30,961 nt of DNA from Bacteroidales bacterium UBA1800 (GCA_002319915.1 DCFQ01000107.1:881-31841), one strand, 5' to 3'; shown: positions 1-8,999, counted from the first letter of the stretch. Notes: generated from the sequence alone by a model not told the origin. Translations and numbers: made by a program.

Positions 1-1248
1 GGGGATCCCAATACCCTTGTACGCGGGCAATGGCAATATAACCTTATCGTTGAGCCGGAGGCAGGAATTACCGGAAACAGCTCGGGCGGATTGTTTACAA
101 CCCCGGCTGACCTGAATGAGACCCTGTTCAACAATGATTCCAGGAAACACAAGGTCGTCTACAGGTTTGTCCCAACCATAATCCCTGAGGATGGCGGACC
201 TGCCTGCATAGGAATTGAAAGCAAGATTACAGTATGGCTGCATCCAAGGCTGACTTTTTCCGCAACAGTTTCAGATTACAAGGGCTTTAATATCAGCTGC
301 TATGGGAAATCGAACGGGTTTATCAAGGTCAATCCGCTGAGCGACCTGGCTCCGTTCATTTATAACTGGACAGGGCCAACAGGATTCACTTCAACAGTCG
401 GGAACATTTCAGGATTGGCAGCCGGCCACTATGAATTGTCAATCACAGATAAGAATAAATGTACGGTTACCGATGCATTTGATCTTGTCGCTCCGGATAA
501 GCTGGGAATGACAATAAGAACTTCGGTAAGCGTCGACGGTTCCTATAACATCGATTGCGCAGGTGGTCAGACAGGTGAAATAAGTGTTGCAGCAGTAAAC
601 AACATCGGACTGGCCGACTATATATGGAGAGACGGATTCATTGGATCCAGCAGGTCAGGCCTTAAGGCAGGCAGCTATAAGATCGGAATTGTGGATGAGA
701 ACAGCTGCACCGCCGATTCGGTAATAAATCTCACAGAGCCTGACCCTGTCAGCGTGATCTTTGACATAAAACAACCTCTGTGCGCTGAACAATCATCCGG
801 AGAGATCATTACCACGGCTTCAGGCGGGATCTCCAGTGGCTTCTACTCATATCTGTGGTCGGATAACTCGACCAGCAAGGACCTGTCAAATATTCCGGCG
901 GGATTATATACCGTGACCGTCACCGATAATAACAACTGCTCAGTGAGCAAATCGGTGAGGCTGACCGGGATGAATGACTACTGCATTATAATTCCTGAGG
1001 CATTCTCACCAAACAACGATCTTATCAATGACGTCTGGAATATGGCCAATACCGACCTGTACCCTGAAATGGTGGTGACGATATACAACCGTTGGGGACA
1101 GGTAGTGTGGGTATCGCAGCGGGGTTATCCGGTTCCGTGGGACGGGAGAAGCGACGGAAAAGAATTGCCGGTGGATTCGTACCATTACATAATTGAGCTT
1201 CACAACGGGCTTAAGCCGATTGTGGGTTCCATAACACTGATAAGGTAG
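1..1248 (+). CDS. Type IX secretion cargo with SprB-like repeats and type B C-terminal sorting domain (5' partial)
   Basis: The reading frame is open from base 1 without a stop, so this is the C-terminal part of a larger protein whose start lies outside the window; the first in-window TTG (91) need not be a start. Two or three SprB-like repeats are visible, each rich in YNWTGP/YLWSDN-type strands and ending in G.Y.(V/L)(S/T)(V/I)TD.N.C. The last ~85 residues (IPEAFSPNNDLINDVW, IYNRWGQVVW, PWDG, YHYIIEL, GSITLIR) are the gliding-motility-associated / type B C-terminal domain, which in this family directs export by the type IX secretion system and attachment at the cell surface. The PorP/SprF gene begins 2 nt after the stop, the usual pairing for type B cargo. 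The exact role (adhesin or gliding-type surface protein) cannot be told from this fragment. Confidence 0.9.
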   Translation, partial: GDPNTLVRGQWQYNLIVEPEAGITGNSSGGLFTTPADLNETLFNNDSRKHKVVYRFVPTIIPEDGGPACIGIESKITVWLHPRLTFSATVSDYKGFNISCYGKSNGFIKVNPLSDLAPFIYNWTGPTGFTSTVGNISGLAAGHYELSITDKNKCTVTDAFDLVAPDKLGMTIRTSVSVDGSYNIDCAGGQTGEISVAAVNNIGLADYIWRDGFIGSSRSGLKAGSYKIGIVDENSCTADSVINLTEPDPVSVIFDIKQPLCAEQSSGEIITTASGGISSGFYSYLWSDNSTSKDLSNIPAGLYTVTVTDNNNCSVSKSVRLTGMNDYCIIIPEAFSPNNDLINDVWNMANTDLYPEMVVTIYNRWGQVVWVSQRGYPVPWDGRSDGKELPVDSYHYIIELHNGLKPIVGSITLIR

Positions 1249-1250
1249 AC

Positions 1251-2270
1251 ATGAAAAGCAGAAGTGCAATAATCAGATTGGCGGCAATCCTTGCTTTTAT
1301 GCTTCCGGGACACCTGGTCCTCGGCCAGCAGCTGCCTTTATACAGCCAGTATGTATTCAACAAGTTCCTTATAAACCCTTCCGCTGCAGGAAGTGACGGA
1401 TTCACAAGCTATAATGTGACTGCCCGCGAACAGTGGATCGGTTACAGCGGAGCCCCGAGAACCTATTCGCTAAGTTACCAGACAAGGGTCCTCAAGAGAA
1501 AATACAGGCTGAAACAAAACCTTTTCGACCATACTGTTTACGTACCGAAGAAGGACGGGAGGGTCGGGCTCGGGGCCTATATTTTTAGCGACAGGAACGG
1601 ATTGATCGAGAAGACCGGATTTCAGACATCCTATTCATACCATGCCTGGATCACAGACTACACGCAGATGTCGTTAGGGATGGGATTGTCAGGGTATTTT
1701 TACAGGATCAATGTTAACGCCACCAGCTTCGAGGCTTCGGAGGAGCCATTATTGTACAATGATTTACTGAGGCGGGGCGTGTTCATACCCGACATCGATT
1801 TCGGCATTTACATTCTCAACCCGAGGTTTGATATTGGCTTTTCAGCCCTCCAGCTCGTCGGGGCAGCAGCCAAGATCGGAAACGCAGCATACAATAACTA
1901 CTGGATGGACAGGCATTTCTACCTCTTCGGGTCATATGACTTCAGGGCCGGGCTAAAAGGGGAACTTGAGCCTGCCTTCCTGGTCAAAATGTCGGAACAA
2001 ATGAGGCCGCAGGCAGATATCGGGTTCAATTACATTCATGACCGAGGTTTCTGGGCTGGGCTTACCTACAGGACCGGAGGTGCATTGATAGCCAATGTGA
2101 GGTTCAAGGTAATCCCGAGCCGTATAAATATGACCTCCCTGTTCTTCGGATACGCCTTTGATTTTACAGTAAACAAGATACAGAGGGTCACCTATGGCAC
2201 CCACGAGATAACCATGGCGGTTAAATTCGGTGACAGCGCAAAGAGGTTCCGCTGGATGGACAGATATTAG
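1251..2270 (+). CDS. PorP/SprF family type IX secretion system outer-membrane protein
   Basis: The 339-residue protein has an N-terminal signal peptide (basic start, hydrophobic residues 8-24, likely cleavage near GQ at 25-26). The mature start is QQLPLYSQYVFNKFLINPS, the hallmark of the PorP/SprF family, with the following AREQWIGYSGAPRTY segment also typical. The rest alternates short polar and aromatic strands, as expected of an outer-membrane beta-barrel. PorP/SprF proteins serve type B type IX cargo at the outer membrane. The ATG lies 2 nt after the stop of the upstream cargo gene, suggesting translational coupling and a dedicated cargo/partner pair. Length is normal for the family and no damage is seen. 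Confidence 0.93.
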   Translation: MKSRSAIIRLAAILAFMLPGHLVLGQQLPLYSQYVFNKFLINPSAAGSDGFTSYNVTAREQWIGYSGAPRTYSLSYQTRVLKRKYRLKQNLFDHTVYVPKKDGRVGLGAYIFSDRNGLIEKTGFQTSYSYHAWITDYTQMSLGMGLSGYFYRINVNATSFEASEEPLLYNDLLRRGVFIPDIDFGIYILNPRFDIGFSALQLVGAAAKIGNAAYNNYWMDRHFYLFGSYDFRAGLKGELEPAFLVKMSEQMRPQADIGFNYIHDRGFWAGLTYRTGGALIANVRFKVIPSRINMTSLFFGYAFDFTVNKIQRVTYGTHEITMAVKFGDSAKRFRWMDRY

Positions 2271-2279
2271 GGAAGGCGG

Positions 2280-2352
2280 ATGGCGTAAGGCATGAGGCGT
2301 GAGGCATCAGGCGTGAGGCATCAGGCGACAGGCGGAAGACGTCAGGCAGCAG
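2280..2352. repeat. Degenerate GGC(A/G)T(G/C)AGGC-type short tandem repeat
   Basis: Immediately after porP the sequence cycles through imperfect units of about 8-10 nt (ggcatgaggc, gtgaggcatc, aggcgtgagg, catcaggcga). It is noncoding and looks like the junk-like GC-rich tandem sequence often found in Bacteroidota intergenic regions. A related start (tggcgcaaggcgtaag) occurs after the STAND gene at 28391. No function can be assigned. Confidence 0.6.
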
Positions 2353-2400
2353 GACTGATAGAGACTAAAATCATTGCCCTGAAAGAGCAAAACATCAATA

Positions 2401-2422
2401 ACCCCCGGTGCTAACCGGGGGT
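2401..2422. terminator. Perfect 9-bp hairpin between convergent genes (terminator-like or mobile palindromic repeat)
   Basis: ACCCCCGGT (2401-2409) and ACCGGGGGT (2414-2422) form a perfect 9-bp stem with a GCTA loop. It lies between the convergent porP and GH2 genes, so it could act on both transcripts, but neither side has a clear U-run. A second palindrome (2446-2458, core CCCTGCAGGG, followed by gcgaaacaaaata) lies just downstream and resembles the hairpin repeats at the right end of the window. The pair may therefore be a dispersed repeat rather than a true terminator. Confidence 0.5.
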
Positions 2423-2473
2423 AGGCAATACCACTAAGGATCTGAGCCCTGCAGGGGCGAAACAAAATACATA

Positions 2474-5308
2474 TCAGTCACTAAAGATCCCCTTGACCTG
2501 CCAGGGAGTCAGTCTGATTTTTGGATTAAAAGCATCACTGTTCATATAATTCAGGATCGAGATCAGCAATTGTCTCGAGCTGAGCCGGTCAGGCGACAGG
2601 TTTTTCAGATCGATGCTGCAAACGAGCAGCTTGCCTCCTGAAACGCCGGCCTCAAAAGCAAGAGCCAGCCTCCTGTTTTCAAACCAGGTATCTATAGGCT
2701 GGATAAGTGACTTCAGGTCCGGTGGAAATCCGTTTAATATCATTGCCTGGGAATGAGCTACAGGATCCCACCATTGCCAGTTGCTGTGGTTTTCGGTCGG
2801 GAAGTCCCTGAAGACGGGATGCGCAGGATCGCAAAGAATGCCCAGGGTATGCGGCGGCTGGTTGTTGGTCCAGGCGGTGTTCCAGAAAATACTCGAAAAG
2901 CCGATTGCCACCTGTGCGCCTTTGGTTTTCCCAACCTTACCATATGGAAGCAGTAAGACAGATCCGCCCCTGGACAGGACCTTTTGAGCACTATTGTCAA
3001 GCTTATCAGTTATAAATACTTTACCTTCATTAATATACTCTTCCTCCGGATAGACCCAGAAATCCCACCTGTTCCTGAATTGCGTATTCTTTACGGTAAC
3101 ATCAAGGACCAGCTTTTCTGCTTTTGTCACTTTATTCAGGTTGAAGGCAACAGTACCCACCGGGATGCAATTCCCGATACTGATCGTATCCTTATTGAAT
3201 ACTTCCCTCATGAGGGTATCTCCTGCCGTGTTAATGATACTGCAGACGATCTCAGCCTTCTTCATTGCCTCCGCTCCGAAATGGGCGATCTCAATGTCTG
3301 CACCGAAAGTCTCATCTGCCGAGTAGACCATCTTTGCCATTCTTGCCAGCGGGACCGTCTCATTGCAAAACATCCTGAATTCAGCCGGGGTTATGTAGCC
3401 TTTATTCTCAAAAAAGGGATTCAAAATACCTACAAGTGCAGTGCCCTGTCCGGGGAAATCATGCAGCTGCAGGAGATGGAATCCTCCAAAGCCCGGCGTT
3501 CGCAGCGCGGCTTCGATATCGGCCTTGTAACATAATGCCTGCAGTTTGCCTGAGGCAGTAAGAAAATCTTCCGCCTGGCCTCCCATGTTGTTCTCATTCA
3601 GCGTTTCCCTGAAGATCTCAAAATTTGTCGGTTTGAGGACACCTGTGTACTTTGAGATCTCCTTAAAGTCGGGGTAAGCACACCATTGCCCGATTTCGTG
3701 ACTAACCGTCGGAACCTGGTACCGGGAGACAAAATCGCGGTAATCGAACATCGTCTGGGGAGGCTTGGCGTTAATAATGCTCTTAAGGCCCTCACCCCAT
3801 CCCTGTATCCTTGGCGCGGCGGTGAGGTTGTAATCATTTTCGGGTATGATAGGCCACCCTGCCCCTGAGGTATAAACCCTTCTATTGTCTTCTGTCTTCC
3901 AATACTTTATAAGCTTCCCCAGGTATTCATTCTGGTGCTCTCCCCCTGGCTCATTCCCGTAGGCCAGCATGCAGAACGATGGATGATTGCCATAAGCCTT
4001 AATGATCCTGTCTCCCTCCTCATAAATGAACCTGTCGACCGGGAGGCCGTCACCGATTGAGCTGCCTGTGCTGTTGGCCCAGGAAGCACATTCGATCTGG
4101 AAATAAAGGCCAAGCCTGTCGGCTCCAACGAAAGCCACCTCAGGCGGACACCAGGAATGGAACCTGATCGTATTAAGGCCGTACTCCTTGCACACCCCGA
4201 GAACCTTCTCCCATGACTTCAGGTCAGTTGGCGGGTAACCGGTGAGAGGAAATATGCAGCACTCCAGGGTGCCCCTGAGGAATACCTCCCGGCTGTTGAC
4301 GGTGAACCTGGTCCCTTTGGTCCTGAATTCCCTCATGCCGAATTCAGTGCTTTGATGATCAATTAGCTCCTTACCCTTCATCAGGTCGGCCGAAAGCGTA
4401 TACAATGCCGGGGTGAATTCGCTCCAGGATTGCGGATTTTCTATTCCGTAATCGACAACGATCTTCTGGTCATCAGATTTTGTAACAATTGTTACAATTT
4501 TGGAACGAAGGGGTTTGCCGCCCTCCGGGCTCATTGCACTCACCAGAAGTTTTCCGCTGAATTCCTCCTTGTTCGGATTCTTAATGGTGACCACCACCCT
4601 AGCATTCTTTTTCCCGGGTTCCGGGAAAACCCTGATCTCATCAATGAAAACCTGCGGAGCCGACTGAAGGCAGATCTCACCGGTAATGCCATTCCAGTTC
4701 GATTGGGTATGGTCGCTTATGCTGTGTGAATTGACCCCTACCGGGATAATGACCCTGTTGTCGATCCTGATGGTGATCCTGTTCCGCCCGGGCTGCAGCA
4801 GCGGGGTTATGTCATATTGATGGGGGGTCGACAGGCTGTTCTGTGTGCCTGCTTCCCTGTCGTTGATAAAAAGTGACGACTGCCAGTGGCACCGTTCAAG
4901 GGACAAAAAGATCCTGCGATCTTTCCAGCCCGCAGGGATGTCAATTTCCCGCTGGTACCAGGCGGCTCCCTTATAGTATTTTACCGGTTTCAGCCAGAAC
5001 GGGATCTTTATGTTTCCGGGCTGCCGGTACTTTTCATATTTACTGTCGGTAAAATAGGACTTGTCGACAATATCTCCCGTCCAGTCAGTGTTTAGTGTCA
5101 CTTCATTCCCCTTGCCGTTCTCCGCCATTGAGCCCGGAAGCTTTACGGTTTCGCTGAATGATTCGGAATACCAATGATCTTTTATGCCCTGATCAAGCGA
5201 GTCAATCTTAAATCCCCATTCACCCGCAAGGGACATTTTTTCACGTACTTCCTTTTGTTGCACGGTGCATCCAGCGACTACCAAAAGAAGAAAAATGACC
5301 TTTTTCAT
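2474..5308 (-). CDS. Glycoside hydrolase family 2-type lipoprotein (beta-galactosidase/glucuronidase-like)
   Basis: The 944-residue protein starts MKKVIFLLLVVAGC, a lipoprotein signal with the lipobox cysteine at residue 14, so the mature enzyme is probably lipid-anchored in the outer membrane or facing the periplasm. A GH2 sugar-binding jelly roll follows (about 25-215; AAWYQREIDIP at 115-125, ERCHWQSSLFIND at 138-150), then an Ig-like domain and a TIM barrel from about 330. The candidate acid/base is Glu453 in GNEP (451-454) and the candidate nucleophile Glu538 in SHEIGQW (536-542). The ~300-residue C-terminal region has no motif I recognise. It is the last gene of the minus-strand UroD-like / MFS / GH2 cluster, which suggests outside hydrolysis of a glycoside whose monosaccharide is then imported. 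The substrate cannot be read from sequence. Confidence 0.85.
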   Translation of the reverse strand: MKKVIFLLLVVAGCTVQQKEVREKMSLAGEWGFKIDSLDQGIKDHWYSESFSETVKLPGSMAENGKGNEVTLNTDWTGDIVDKSYFTDSKYEKYRQPGNIKIPFWLKPVKYYKGAAWYQREIDIPAGWKDRRIFLSLERCHWQSSLFINDREAGTQNSLSTPHQYDITPLLQPGRNRITIRIDNRVIIPVGVNSHSISDHTQSNWNGITGEICLQSAPQVFIDEIRVFPEPGKKNARVVVTIKNPNKEEFSGKLLVSAMSPEGGKPLRSKIVTIVTKSDDQKIVVDYGIENPQSWSEFTPALYTLSADLMKGKELIDHQSTEFGMREFRTKGTRFTVNSREVFLRGTLECCIFPLTGYPPTDLKSWEKVLGVCKEYGLNTIRFHSWCPPEVAFVGADRLGLYFQIECASWANSTGSSIGDGLPVDRFIYEEGDRIIKAYGNHPSFCMLAYGNEPGGEHQNEYLGKLIKYWKTEDNRRVYTSGAGWPIIPENDYNLTAAPRIQGWGEGLKSIINAKPPQTMFDYRDFVSRYQVPTVSHEIGQWCAYPDFKEISKYTGVLKPTNFEIFRETLNENNMGGQAEDFLTASGKLQALCYKADIEAALRTPGFGGFHLLQLHDFPGQGTALVGILNPFFENKGYITPAEFRMFCNETVPLARMAKMVYSADETFGADIEIAHFGAEAMKKAEIVCSIINTAGDTLMREVFNKDTISIGNCIPVGTVAFNLNKVTKAEKLVLDVTVKNTQFRNRWDFWVYPEEEYINEGKVFITDKLDNSAQKVLSRGGSVLLLPYGKVGKTKGAQVAIGFSSIFWNTAWTNNQPPHTLGILCDPAHPVFRDFPTENHSNWQWWDPVAHSQAMILNGFPPDLKSLIQPIDTWFENRRLALAFEAGVSGGKLLVCSIDLKNLSPDRLSSRQLLISILNYMNSDAFNPKIRLTPWQVKGIFSD

Positions 5309-5360
5309 TATTTTTTTATTAATAATCTCAGATCTAGTATTTTTTCTTAATGAATCATCT

Positions 5361-5460
5361 TTAACCGCAGAGTTCGCAAAGTTTTCGCAAAGTTTGCAAA
5401 TAAGAAATGGACCTTATTCCATGGCGGTCTTTGCAACTACTTGGCGATCTTTGCGGTAAA
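5361..5460. repeat. Imperfect inverted repeat in the MFS-GH2 gap
   Basis: The arm at 5361-5381 (ttaaccgcagagttcgcaaa and one more base) is imperfectly complementary to 5441-5460 (ttggcgatctttgcggtaaa). Short gcaaag units recur inside it. It fills most of the 171-bp gap between two genes of the same strand. Similar accgcaaag sequences are common between Bacteroidota genes. It might attenuate or separate the GH2 message, but there is no U-run. Confidence 0.5.
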
Positions 5461-5479
5461 GAAAAAATCAAGCTTATAA

Positions 5480-6871
5480 TCAAACAAGTTCATGCTCGAT
5501 CTCTTCCAGCGATTTGCCTTTTGTCTCGGGGAGCTTCTTCAGGATAAACCAGAATCCCGCCACACAGATCAACCCATACAGCCAGAATGTCCCGGAGGCA
5601 TTTAACCCCTTGTTCAGCAGCGGGAAAGTGTACGTGAGCACAAAGCACGCTGCCCAGAGGGAAAATGTTGCCACCGACAGCGCAGTTCCCCGGACCCTGT
5701 TCGGGAATATCTCTGAGAGGACCACCCAAGTTACAGGGGCCAGCGACATTGCATAACAGGCTATTGCCGCAACCATCATTATGAGCAGCGGCATTCCCTG
5801 CATATGGATAAAGAACATCACCCCCACGCATGCGAATATACCTGCAAGACCGCCTGCCCCAAGAAGCATCAGGGATTTCCTTCCAAGCCTGTCGACAGTG
5901 AACATACCGATAAAAGTAAAGATCAGGTTGACGCTACCGGTAATTACAATATTGAAAAGAGTATCGGAAACGCTGTAACCCGCTCCTGCAAAGATCTCCT
6001 GCGCATAATTGAATATCACGTTTATCCCGCACCATTGCTGGAAAACAGCAATGACAATCCCCAGCGCCAGCAGTTTCCTGATACCTGGCTGCCTTAATGC
6101 ACCGAAATCTGCCCTGGCTGAATTGCCCGTCAGTGTTTCCTCAATGCCCTTCAACTCTTTATCCGCATGACTGCTTCCTCCGATCCTAGTCAGTATCCTG
6201 CGAGCCTTCTGGTGATTGGCATGATCTTTTGCAAGCCAGCGCGGACTTTCAGGAACGAACCACATTGAAATGAAGAATATTATTGCCGGGACTGCACAGG
6301 CATAGAACATCCATCGCCAACCTGTCTGGCCGTTCCAGGAATTAAGGATAGTATCAATTGAGGTACCGGCAGGTACCGGCTCAGCAATCCTCCAGTTTAT
6401 GATCTGCGCTGCAAGGATCCCGATCACTATTGTAAGCTGGTTGATTGAAACAAAGCCGCCCCTTATGCCGGCCGGAGTAACCTCCGCAATGTACATCGGG
6501 GAGAGGTTTGAAGCCAGGCCGATCCCGATTCCCCCAAGGATGCGGAATATCACAAATGAGGTGAGCGACCCTGAGCTTCCTGTGCCAAACGAAGCTGCAA
6601 TAAAAATTGCGGCTGAAAGAATAAGCAGGTACTTTCTTCCAAACCTGTCGCTCAGCCACCCGGAAAGGAGTGCTCCGGCAAGGCAGCCGGAAAGTGCACA
6701 GCTCATTGCCCATCCCTGTGCAGCCGCATTGCCCGAGATCCCGAAAAATGGCTCGTAGAAAGGCTTTGCACCTCCGATGACCACCCAGTCGTAGCCAAAA
6801 AGGAGACCTCCCATGGCAGAAATGAGGGAGATCAGGAAGAGATAACTCCAGTTAAAGGGATTTTTACTCAT
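5480..6871 (-). CDS. MFS sugar porter (xylose/glucose-type sugar:H+ symporter family)
   Basis: The 463-residue protein has about 12 hydrophobic segments and the full sugar porter signature set: GGLLFGYDWVVIGGA near the N-terminus, DRFGRK after TM2, PESPRWLAK before the central loop, QQWCGINVIFNYA in TM7, DRLGRKS after TM8, and PETKGKSLEEIE at the C-terminus. These mark the inner-membrane sugar porter family, usually proton symporters for hexoses or pentoses. Length is normal. It sits between the UroD-like and GH2 genes on the same strand (107-bp and 171-bp gaps), so it probably imports the sugar released by the GH2 enzyme. The exact sugar is unknown. Confidence 0.93.
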   Translation of the reverse strand: MSKNPFNWSYLFLISLISAMGGLLFGYDWVVIGGAKPFYEPFFGISGNAAAQGWAMSCALSGCLAGALLSGWLSDRFGRKYLLILSAAIFIAASFGTGSSGSLTSFVIFRILGGIGIGLASNLSPMYIAEVTPAGIRGGFVSINQLTIVIGILAAQIINWRIAEPVPAGTSIDTILNSWNGQTGWRWMFYACAVPAIIFFISMWFVPESPRWLAKDHANHQKARRILTRIGGSSHADKELKGIEETLTGNSARADFGALRQPGIRKLLALGIVIAVFQQWCGINVIFNYAQEIFAGAGYSVSDTLFNIVITGSVNLIFTFIGMFTVDRLGRKSLMLLGAGGLAGIFACVGVMFFIHMQGMPLLIMMVAAIACYAMSLAPVTWVVLSEIFPNRVRGTALSVATFSLWAACFVLTYTFPLLNKGLNASGTFWLYGLICVAGFWFILKKLPETKGKSLEEIEHELV

Positions 6872-6978
6872 TAATAGTTGCTTATAACACGGAGGATAAC
6901 GGAGTTAGGACGGAGTTCCACAGGAGCAAATTGATATTGCTGTTGCAGTTTCACTCCATCGCTTAAAATTCTTAAGTT

Positions 6979-8232
6979 TTACAATTCTTTCAGGGCTTCG
7001 AGCATTGCTACAACATTCCCGAACGGCACATTTGCCTGGATGTTGTGAACGGTATTGAACACGAAACCTCCGTTCTCATTCAGGATCGAACATTGCTTTT
7101 TGACCTGCTCCTTAACCTCGGCAGGTTTGCCAAATGCAAAAGCCCCCTGGGTGTCAACCCCTCCGCCCCAGAAAACGAGCCTGTCACCATATTTCTTCTT
7201 AAGGCTGGCAGTATCCATGTTTGCGGCATTAATCTGGACCGGGTTGATAATGTCAAAACCCGACCGGATGAAGAGTTCCATGAACGATTCAACCGCCCCG
7301 CAGGAGTGCTTGAAGGTCTTCCAGCCGGTATTGAGGTGTATCCAGTCATTCACCTTTTTGTAATAAGGATGCCAGACCCTCTCGTATGTCTCGGGCGAGC
7401 AGAATGTCGAGCTTTGCGTTCCGAAATCCGTTCCGCAGATAAAAACCGTGTCTATTTTATCCCCGGCAGCCTCATTGATCTTCTTCAGGTTTTCAATTGC
7501 GATATCAGTTTCCCTGTCATATATTTCCCTTATAAAATCTTCCCGTATCAGCGTCGATACGTACCATTCGGCAACTCCCCTGATCCCCTTCGGATGCTTG
7601 AGGTTGAGACCCGGGACCAGCGCGATGTCGCCGAGGGCAGTCCCGCCGAGCGATGCCATGATTCCTTTCCCGGAACCGGCAACGCTCTCCGCCTGTCCCT
7701 TCCAGTAGGCGACATCATGGTCGGTGATCGGTGTGAATTCCTCGAGATTATCCTCCACCATGAGTTTTGAATCATCCACCGGCTCCTGCCTTTCAACAGC
7801 ATCGAAGAAATAGCCTGACTTCGGCATCATGGCGCTTGGAGGCACAGAAACATCGCCTTCCGGATGAATGAAAATATCCCCGTTGTCATTTGAAGTATAG
7901 TTGAAGTTTCCGGGAATGAGGACTTCCTGTCCCCAGAATGTCCTGTGATGCTTCCAGTCGCGGCTGGGGATCCCGAACATATTGTTCTCACCGAAGAGGC
8001 CTATCACATCAACACCCATGGCAGCCCTCAATTCCTCATCAATTTCTCCCAGCATCTGGAACGGCTCGATTACCCTGACCGGCCGCTTCTCCAGTCCATA
8101 ATATTCGCGCAGCTTCTCAACTATGATCACATGAATGCCAGTCACGCCAGTAGAGCCGAAATCCACTATCACCCTGGAAGGTTGTCGGTGATTGATGGTT
8201 GCAAGAAAATTATCCTTTGATGACGGTTCCAT
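6979..8232 (-). CDS. Uroporphyrinogen decarboxylase-like (URO-D superfamily) protein, possible methyltransferase
   Basis: The 417-residue protein belongs to the URO-D fold superfamily, which includes haem-pathway HemE and corrinoid or other methyltransferases (MtaA/CmuA type). N-terminal FLATINHRQPSRVIVDFGSTGVTG, mid-protein FICGTDFGTQ (265-274), FKHSCGAVESF (307-317) with the His-x-Cys-Gly pattern of the metal-binding methyltransferase branch, and WGGGVDTQ support this. It lacks the HemE N-terminal arginine signature that I would expect, so a haem role is unlikely. As the first gene of the sugar-utilisation cluster it may act on a methylated or otherwise modified sugar-derived substrate, but that is inference. 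No good Shine-Dalgarno sequence precedes the ATG. Confidence 0.8.
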   Translation of the reverse strand: MEPSSKDNFLATINHRQPSRVIVDFGSTGVTGIHVIIVEKLREYYGLEKRPVRVIEPFQMLGEIDEELRAAMGVDVIGLFGENNMFGIPSRDWKHHRTFWGQEVLIPGNFNYTSNDNGDIFIHPEGDVSVPPSAMMPKSGYFFDAVERQEPVDDSKLMVEDNLEEFTPITDHDVAYWKGQAESVAGSGKGIMASLGGTALGDIALVPGLNLKHPKGIRGVAEWYVSTLIREDFIREIYDRETDIAIENLKKINEAAGDKIDTVFICGTDFGTQSSTFCSPETYERVWHPYYKKVNDWIHLNTGWKTFKHSCGAVESFMELFIRSGFDIINPVQINAANMDTASLKKKYGDRLVFWGGGVDTQGAFAFGKPAEVKEQVKKQCSILNENGGFVFNTVHNIQANVPFGNVVAMLEALKEL

Positions 8233-8261
8233 AATTAACGTATTTTATCAGGTTTCCCTGC

Positions 8262-8269
8262 TAAAGTTA
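8262..8269 (-). promoter_or_regulatory. Candidate -7 element for the UroD-like operon
   Basis: On the minus strand this reads TAACTTTA, one mismatch from the Bacteroidota consensus TAnnTTTG. A TTG lies 15 nt upstream, slightly closer than the usual spacing. It is 30 bp upstream of the ATG at 8232. Confidence 0.35.
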
Positions 8270-8301
8270 GCGTATTCCGTGAATCAAAAAATAATAAAGA
8301 G

Positions 8302-8309
8302 TAACTTTG
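8302..8309 (+). promoter_or_regulatory. Bacteroidota -7 promoter element (TAACTTTG) for the 8350 gene
   Basis: TAACTTTG matches TAnnTTTG exactly and lies 41 nt upstream of the ATG at 8350. No exact TTG is present at the expected -33 distance (ttccgtg occurs near 8276), so the promoter is partial. It lies back to back with the candidate minus-strand element at 8262. Confidence 0.5.
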
Positions 8310-8333
8310 TTTCCGAGGTTAATCTTTGAGATC

Positions 8334-8340
8334 AGGAGGT
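8334..8340 (+). promoter_or_regulatory. Strong Shine-Dalgarno AGGAGGT fixing the start at 8350
   Basis: AGGAGGT ends 9 nt before ATG 8350. It would lie inside the longer frame beginning at TTG 8326, so it selects the ATG start. Such a strong site stands out here because most other genes in the window lack one. Confidence 0.7.
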
Positions 8341-8349
8341 ATAAAATCT

Positions 8350-8916
8350 ATGGATACCGAAGCCAAAATACCCGAACCGATCCTTTTCAATTCCCTTAAG
8401 CACTACCTGCCGTACATAAAGGAGCTGATCAGCCTGAATACTTCATCTGACAATAGTCCGGCCCGGAAGGAGCTCACCAGGCAATTGAAGCATATAGGCA
8501 ACTGTGTGATGGATGTTTACACCGGGAAGATGCTGCAGCCGGCAATTTTCCGGGAGATCAGCGGTTTCCTTAAAGCCTCGGGGTTGATCAGCAGGAGTGG
8601 TTACAGGGATTGGATCGGACCGGGCTTCAATGATTTCAGGATAGTTCCTCTGTCGGACACCTCGGAGTGGACCCTCAAGTACCACAACAACCAAACCAGG
8701 TACGTTCACATCTTTCCTGCCCGGTCAAGCCCGCATACTTTCAGGATAAAGGCCAATACCCTGAAGTCAGCGATACTCTATCTCGTTATGATCGGGAAGG
8801 ATTATATCACTGAAGATGATCTTAACAAGGCACGTGCATTGGCGGGGCTGTCGCCGGTGAGGGAGGTTGCCGACACAGAAGCGGTGATCGAAATGATAGA
8901 GATCCTCAGAAAGTAA
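8350..8916 (+). CDS. Unrecognised small soluble protein
   Basis: I do not recognise this 188-residue protein. The ATG at 8350 is chosen over the TTG at 8326 because of the Shine-Dalgarno at 8334-8340. There is no signal peptide or membrane segment. The N-terminal half is helical (IKELISLNTSSDNSPARKEL). A middle part, SEWTLKYHNNQTRYVHIFPAR followed by strands, could be a small alpha/beta or nucleic-acid-binding fold. The C-terminus has an ITEDDLNKARALAGLSPV helix and an acidic end. It has its own -7 element and is convergent with the RyR channel gene, so it may mark the border between the sugar operon and the island rather than belong to either. The reading frame and composition look like a real gene. 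Confidence 0.75.
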   Translation: MDTEAKIPEPILFNSLKHYLPYIKELISLNTSSDNSPARKELTRQLKHIGNCVMDVYTGKMLQPAIFREISGFLKASGLISRSGYRDWIGPGFNDFRIVPLSDTSEWTLKYHNNQTRYVHIFPARSSPHTFRIKANTLKSAILYLVMIGKDYITEDDLNKARALAGLSPVREVADTEAVIEMIEILRK

Positions 8917-8999
8917 TATCTGCCGGCACTACCCTGCAGAAGTATGTTTATTATTATTTATAGCACACCCCTTGGTCCAGGGGGCCCCGGTTGTTCCCG

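Noticed and set aside
2984..3535. 183-residue plus-strand frame
   Set aside because: Antisense shadow inside the GH2 gene.
7045..7770. 241-residue plus-strand frame
   Set aside because: Antisense shadow of the well-supported UroD-like gene.
8968..8990. Terminator between the 8350 gene and the channel gene
   Set aside because: CCCCT..AGGGG gives only a 5-bp stem with a 6-nt loop and no U-run. Too weak to call.
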